This document shows, piece by piece, positions 6,499-8,901 of a DNA stretch of 8,901 nucleotides. Made by a program: the position numbers and the translations under genes. This stretch comes from Verrucomicrobiota bacterium (GTDB lineage: Bacteria > Verrucomicrobiota > Verrucomicrobiia > Verrucomicrobiales > Akkermansiaceae): contig WBXE01000096.1 of assembly GCA_008932955.1 (NCBI GenBank), forward strand, positions 1 to 8,901. Direction: 5' to 3'. The first letter of the stretch is position 1; each line of letters opens with the position of its first letter. The notes under the pieces were generated by a model. That model ran no database searches and had not been told where the DNA came from. It saw nothing but the letters and a program-made list of their open reading frames with translations.

Positions 6499-8190
6499 AT
6501 GAGCATCAGCAAAAAGAGCGGGCTATGGATCGGCCTTTTGGTCACACTTCTAGCAGTCAATGTACAGGCAGCGGAGAAGCCCGCATACCGTCGAATTGCA
6601 GTGAAAGAGTACCGCGACAAGATGAAGGGCGGCTGGATCGGCCAGATCGCCGGCGTTTGTTGGGGCGCGCCCACCGAGTTCAAGTACCGCAGTTGCACCA
6701 TTGGCGAGGAGCAGCTGCCGAAGTGGGAGCCGGGCATGATCAACAACGCCTTCGATCAGGATGATATCTTTGTCGAGATGACGTTCCTTCGTACCATGGA
6801 GCAGTACGGCCTCGACTGCTCGATCCGCCAAGCCGGCATCGACTTTGCCAACAGCCGTTATGATCTAGCCTGTGCTAACTACGCCTGCCGCGAAAATATG
6901 CGCAGGGATGGCATTGCCCCGCCAGACTCCGGCCACCCGAGTTTCAACAAGTGCTCCACTGACATCGACTACCAGATCGAGGCCGATTACTCCGGCCTCA
7001 TCGCCCCGGGCTTGCCTAACGTTCCCATCGCCATGGGTGAGAAGTTTGGCCGCATCATGAACTACGGCGACGGCATCTATGGCGGCCAGTTCATTGGCGC
7101 AATGTACACCGAGGCGTTTTTCGAGAAGGACATCGTCAAGGTCATCGAGGCCGGCCTCAAGGCCATCCCCGCCGAGAGCCAGTATGCCGAGATGGTCCGC
7201 GACATGTTGAAATGGTCCAAGGAGATTCCGAACTGGAAGGACTGCTGGCAGCGCTGTGAGGACAAGTACCGCAAGGGCCCCGAGTATAACAAGGCCCCCA
7301 CCGCGCTTGACGGCGTCGAGTGCAAGATCAACGGTGCCTATGTCCTCATGGGCCTGCTCTACGGCAAGGGCGACCTTGACCAGACGATAAAAATTGCTTG
7401 CCAATGCGGCGAGGACTCCGACTGCAATCCCTCGAGTGCCGGCGGCGTGCTCTTCGCCACTCTTGGCTTCTCGAAACTCCCCGAGCGATTCTCCAAGGAA
7501 CTCAATGAAAAAACGCTTTTCAGTTTCACCGCCTACAACGTGCCTGGACTTTTGAATGTGTGTGAGAAGCTGGCACGCCAGGCGATTGTGAAAGAGGGCG
7601 GCAAGATTGAGAAAAATGCCAAGGGCGAGGAGTTTTTCGTCATTCCGACCAAAGCCGCCAAGCCCAGCAAGCTGGAGTTGGCCTGGGCGCCGGGCCCCAT
7701 CACTGGGAGCAAGTTCACCGAGGCCGAGATGGCTCAGATCACCGTTCCCGGCTCCGCCAAAGGGATGAAAGCCGCCCTCGACAAGGTGGCTCCCGGCTGG
7801 TCGATCACCAATTGTAATAGTTTAATGGATCCCGGCCTGCGCCCCGAGGAACTGGGACGCAAGAATGTGATCGCCACCTATCCGAAGGAACCAGGTATCC
7901 CGTGCGTGCTCAGCCGCAAGCTTGACATCCCGGCCGGCAAGAAGACCTTGCTCAAGCTCACCGTCGGCCATCATCCGTTGGGCGACTGGGATCTGATCGT
8001 CAAGGCCGATGGCAAGGAACTGCTCCGCAAGCCGGTTGGCAAAACCACCGCCACCAAGGGCTGGCTCGATGTGGCCGTGGACCTCTCCGAGTACAAAGGC
8101 AAGAGCATCCTGTTGGAACTCCTCAACCAGCCCACCGACTGGAACTTCGAGAGTGGCTACTGGGAGAAGATTTTGATTGAAAGTAAGTGA
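6499..8190 (+). CDS. Exported ADP-ribosylglycohydrolase-fold protein with C-terminal beta-sandwich; putative glycoside hydrolase
   Basis: A 563-residue protein whose N-terminus is a signal peptide (KK, then hydrophobic LWIGLLVTLLAVNV, cleavage near 'VQA|AE' at 24/25). Residues about 37-340 match the ADP-ribosylglycohydrolase (ARH/DraG) family, which binds metal and cleaves ADP-ribosyl glycosidic bonds. Visible motifs are 'GGWIGQIAGVCWGAPTEF' (44-61, the family's opening G-x2-G-D-A-x-G region, here without the Asp), 'QDD' at 87-89 (usually TDD), and 'GEDSDCNPSSAGG' from 304 with D306 and D308 (usually GGDTDTN). Residues about 465-563 look like a galactose-binding beta-sandwich ('WLDVAVDLSEYKGKSILLEL', ending 'YWEKILIES'). 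About 15 Cys are present. Export makes an intracellular ADP-ribose substrate unlikely; a related glycosidic bond in the polysaccharide is a plausible alternative (inference). The ATG at 6499 has an AT-rich leader with AACCAA (6486-6491) and no close Shine-Dalgarno sequence. Lys codons are strongly AAG-biased compared with the preceding gene. Confidence 0.85.
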   Translation: MSISKKSGLWIGLLVTLLAVNVQAAEKPAYRRIAVKEYRDKMKGGWIGQIAGVCWGAPTEFKYRSCTIGEEQLPKWEPGMINNAFDQDDIFVEMTFLRTMEQYGLDCSIRQAGIDFANSRYDLACANYACRENMRRDGIAPPDSGHPSFNKCSTDIDYQIEADYSGLIAPGLPNVPIAMGEKFGRIMNYGDGIYGGQFIGAMYTEAFFEKDIVKVIEAGLKAIPAESQYAEMVRDMLKWSKEIPNWKDCWQRCEDKYRKGPEYNKAPTALDGVECKINGAYVLMGLLYGKGDLDQTIKIACQCGEDSDCNPSSAGGVLFATLGFSKLPERFSKELNEKTLFSFTAYNVPGLLNVCEKLARQAIVKEGGKIEKNAKGEEFFVIPTKAAKPSKLELAWAPGPITGSKFTEAEMAQITVPGSAKGMKAALDKVAPGWSITNCNSLMDPGLRPEELGRKNVIATYPKEPGIPCVLSRKLDIPAGKKTLLKLTVGHHPLGDWDLIVKADGKELLRKPVGKTTATKGWLDVAVDLSEYKGKSILLELLNQPTDWNFESGYWEKILIESK

Positions 8191-8218
8191 TTTTAACTAA
8201 CAACCAAACAAGCAATAC

Positions 8219-8901
8219 ATGAAAAAAATAATGATAGGCGCAGTGTTGGGGCTTTCCTGCAGCAGCATGATGCTGAAAGCCGACGAAGCGTCGGACAAAG
8301 CGGATAAGTTGGAAAAATCCGGCCCGGGCATGGTGCTGGGCGAGCCGCTTTGGACATCCCCGGCGAGTGACAAGGAGCCGGTTCTCTTCATCTTGGAGGA
8401 GGGCAAGCAATTGGCCACGGGTAAATTGCTGTTCATTCCCAGTGACAAAATCTGGATCGACCATCCGGATCAGAAGTTTCACTATGAGGAGGGCAAGGAT
8501 TACACATGGAAACCGGGTACGAAGATCATCGAGTTGACGCCTAACTCGCGCATTCCGTTCAAGACGCACGCGCAGATGATGCCGCCGAAGGGCAGTCCTA
8601 ACATGTTTGCCAGCGTCCTGCATTCCGAGGGGCGCTTCTTCCATGATTTGCAGGTGCAGGTGTCGTATTGGCGCAAGACCGATCCCTGGCCCGTGCCGTA
8701 CAAGCCACAGCCCGAACGGCTCAAGCGCGTGCTGGCCAAGCTCCGTGCCAAGCAACCGATCAAGCTGGTGGCTCTCGGCGACAGCATCACTCAGGGATTC
8801 AATGCTTCAGGATTCGAACAGGCCCTGGCCGCACCCTTTCAGCCATGCTATCCGCAGTTGGTCGCCAACACGCTCCAGAAGCGTTTCGGTTCGAAGGTGA
8901 C
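8219..8901 (+). CDS. Exported SGNH/GDSL hydrolase, probable carbohydrate esterase (3' end beyond window)
   Basis: The reading frame from ATG 8219 stays open to the last base, giving 227 codons of an unfinished gene. Residues 1-21 form a signal peptide (KK, then IMIGAVLGLS, cleavage near 'LKA|DE'). C14 is not in a good lipobox, since the -3 residue is Gly. Residues about 30-175 form an N-terminal region I do not recognise, rich in beta-strand-like stretches ('PVLFILEEGKQLATGKLLF', 'DLQVQVSYW'). The SGNH block I follows as 'LVALGDSITQGF', with the nucleophile S189; the Gly, Asn and Asp-His blocks would lie downstream. Enzymes of this fold in polysaccharide loci often remove acetyl or other acyl groups, which would suit a decorated pectin-like substrate (inference). 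The 28-base gap after the previous stop holds AACCAA (8202-8207) and no Shine-Dalgarno sequence. Confidence 0.85.
   Translation, partial: MKKIMIGAVLGLSCSSMMLKADEASDKADKLEKSGPGMVLGEPLWTSPASDKEPVLFILEEGKQLATGKLLFIPSDKIWIDHPDQKFHYEEGKDYTWKPGTKIIELTPNSRIPFKTHAQMMPPKGSPNMFASVLHSEGRFFHDLQVQVSYWRKTDPWPVPYKPQPERLKRVLAKLRAKQPIKLVALGDSITQGFNASGFEQALAAPFQPCYPQLVANTLQKRFGSKV

Noticed and set aside
8123..8755. Minus-strand open frame of 210 codons at the window end
   Set aside because: It overlaps the SGNH hydrolase frame and the end of the preceding gene, both of which are supported by signal peptides or motifs; its own translation is not recognisable.
8607..8900. Plus-strand open frame of 97 codons
   Set aside because: It is out of frame with the SGNH gene starting at 8219, which carries the GDSITQG motif over the same bases.

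Overview
The window looks like part of a chromosomal sugar-utilisation locus from a polysaccharide-degrading, moderately GC-rich bacterium. A member of the Verrucomicrobiota or a related PVC lineage is the best guess. This rests on the gene mix: exported pectate-lyase-like beta-helix proteins, an exported ADP-ribosylglycohydrolase-fold protein, an SGNH esterase and a FucP-type permease. Start codons preceded by A-rich leaders without Shine-Dalgarno sequences also fit. There is no rRNA or other taxonomic marker, so the assignment is an inference.

Layout: all seven genes lie on the + strand and are tightly packed. (1) At 1-171 is the C-terminal end of a zinc-type medium-chain dehydrogenase. (2) It overlaps by ATGA a second, complete dehydrogenase of the same superfamily (168-1274). 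(3) Six bases later comes L-rhamnose isomerase, rhaA (1281-2540), the most secure call in the window. (4) A FucP-family sugar:proton symporter follows (2593-3921). (5) Next is an exported 827-residue protein with two tandem copies of a pectate-lyase-like beta-helix unit and a C-terminal F5/8-type (discoidin) domain (3951-6434). (6) Then an exported ADP-ribosylglycohydrolase-fold protein with a C-terminal beta-sandwich (6499-8190). (7) Last is the first 227 codons of an exported SGNH/GDSL hydrolase that runs off the window end (8219-8901). There is no gene-free stretch longer than 64 bases, and no RNA genes, mobile elements, CRISPR arrays or convincing terminators were seen.

Working model (inference): the three exported proteins attack a rhamnose-containing, probably acylated polysaccharide. 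A pectic rhamnogalacturonan is one candidate and an algal or bacterial rhamnan another. The symporter imports the released deoxysugar, RhaA converts L-rhamnose to L-rhamnulose, and the two dehydrogenases oxidise or reduce an associated polyol, deoxysugar or lactaldehyde-type intermediate. Rhamnulokinase, rhamnulose-1-phosphate aldolase and a regulator are not in the window. The most novel parts are the exported ADP-ribosylglycohydrolase-fold protein and the duplicated beta-helix protein, neither of which has a function that sequence alone can assign.
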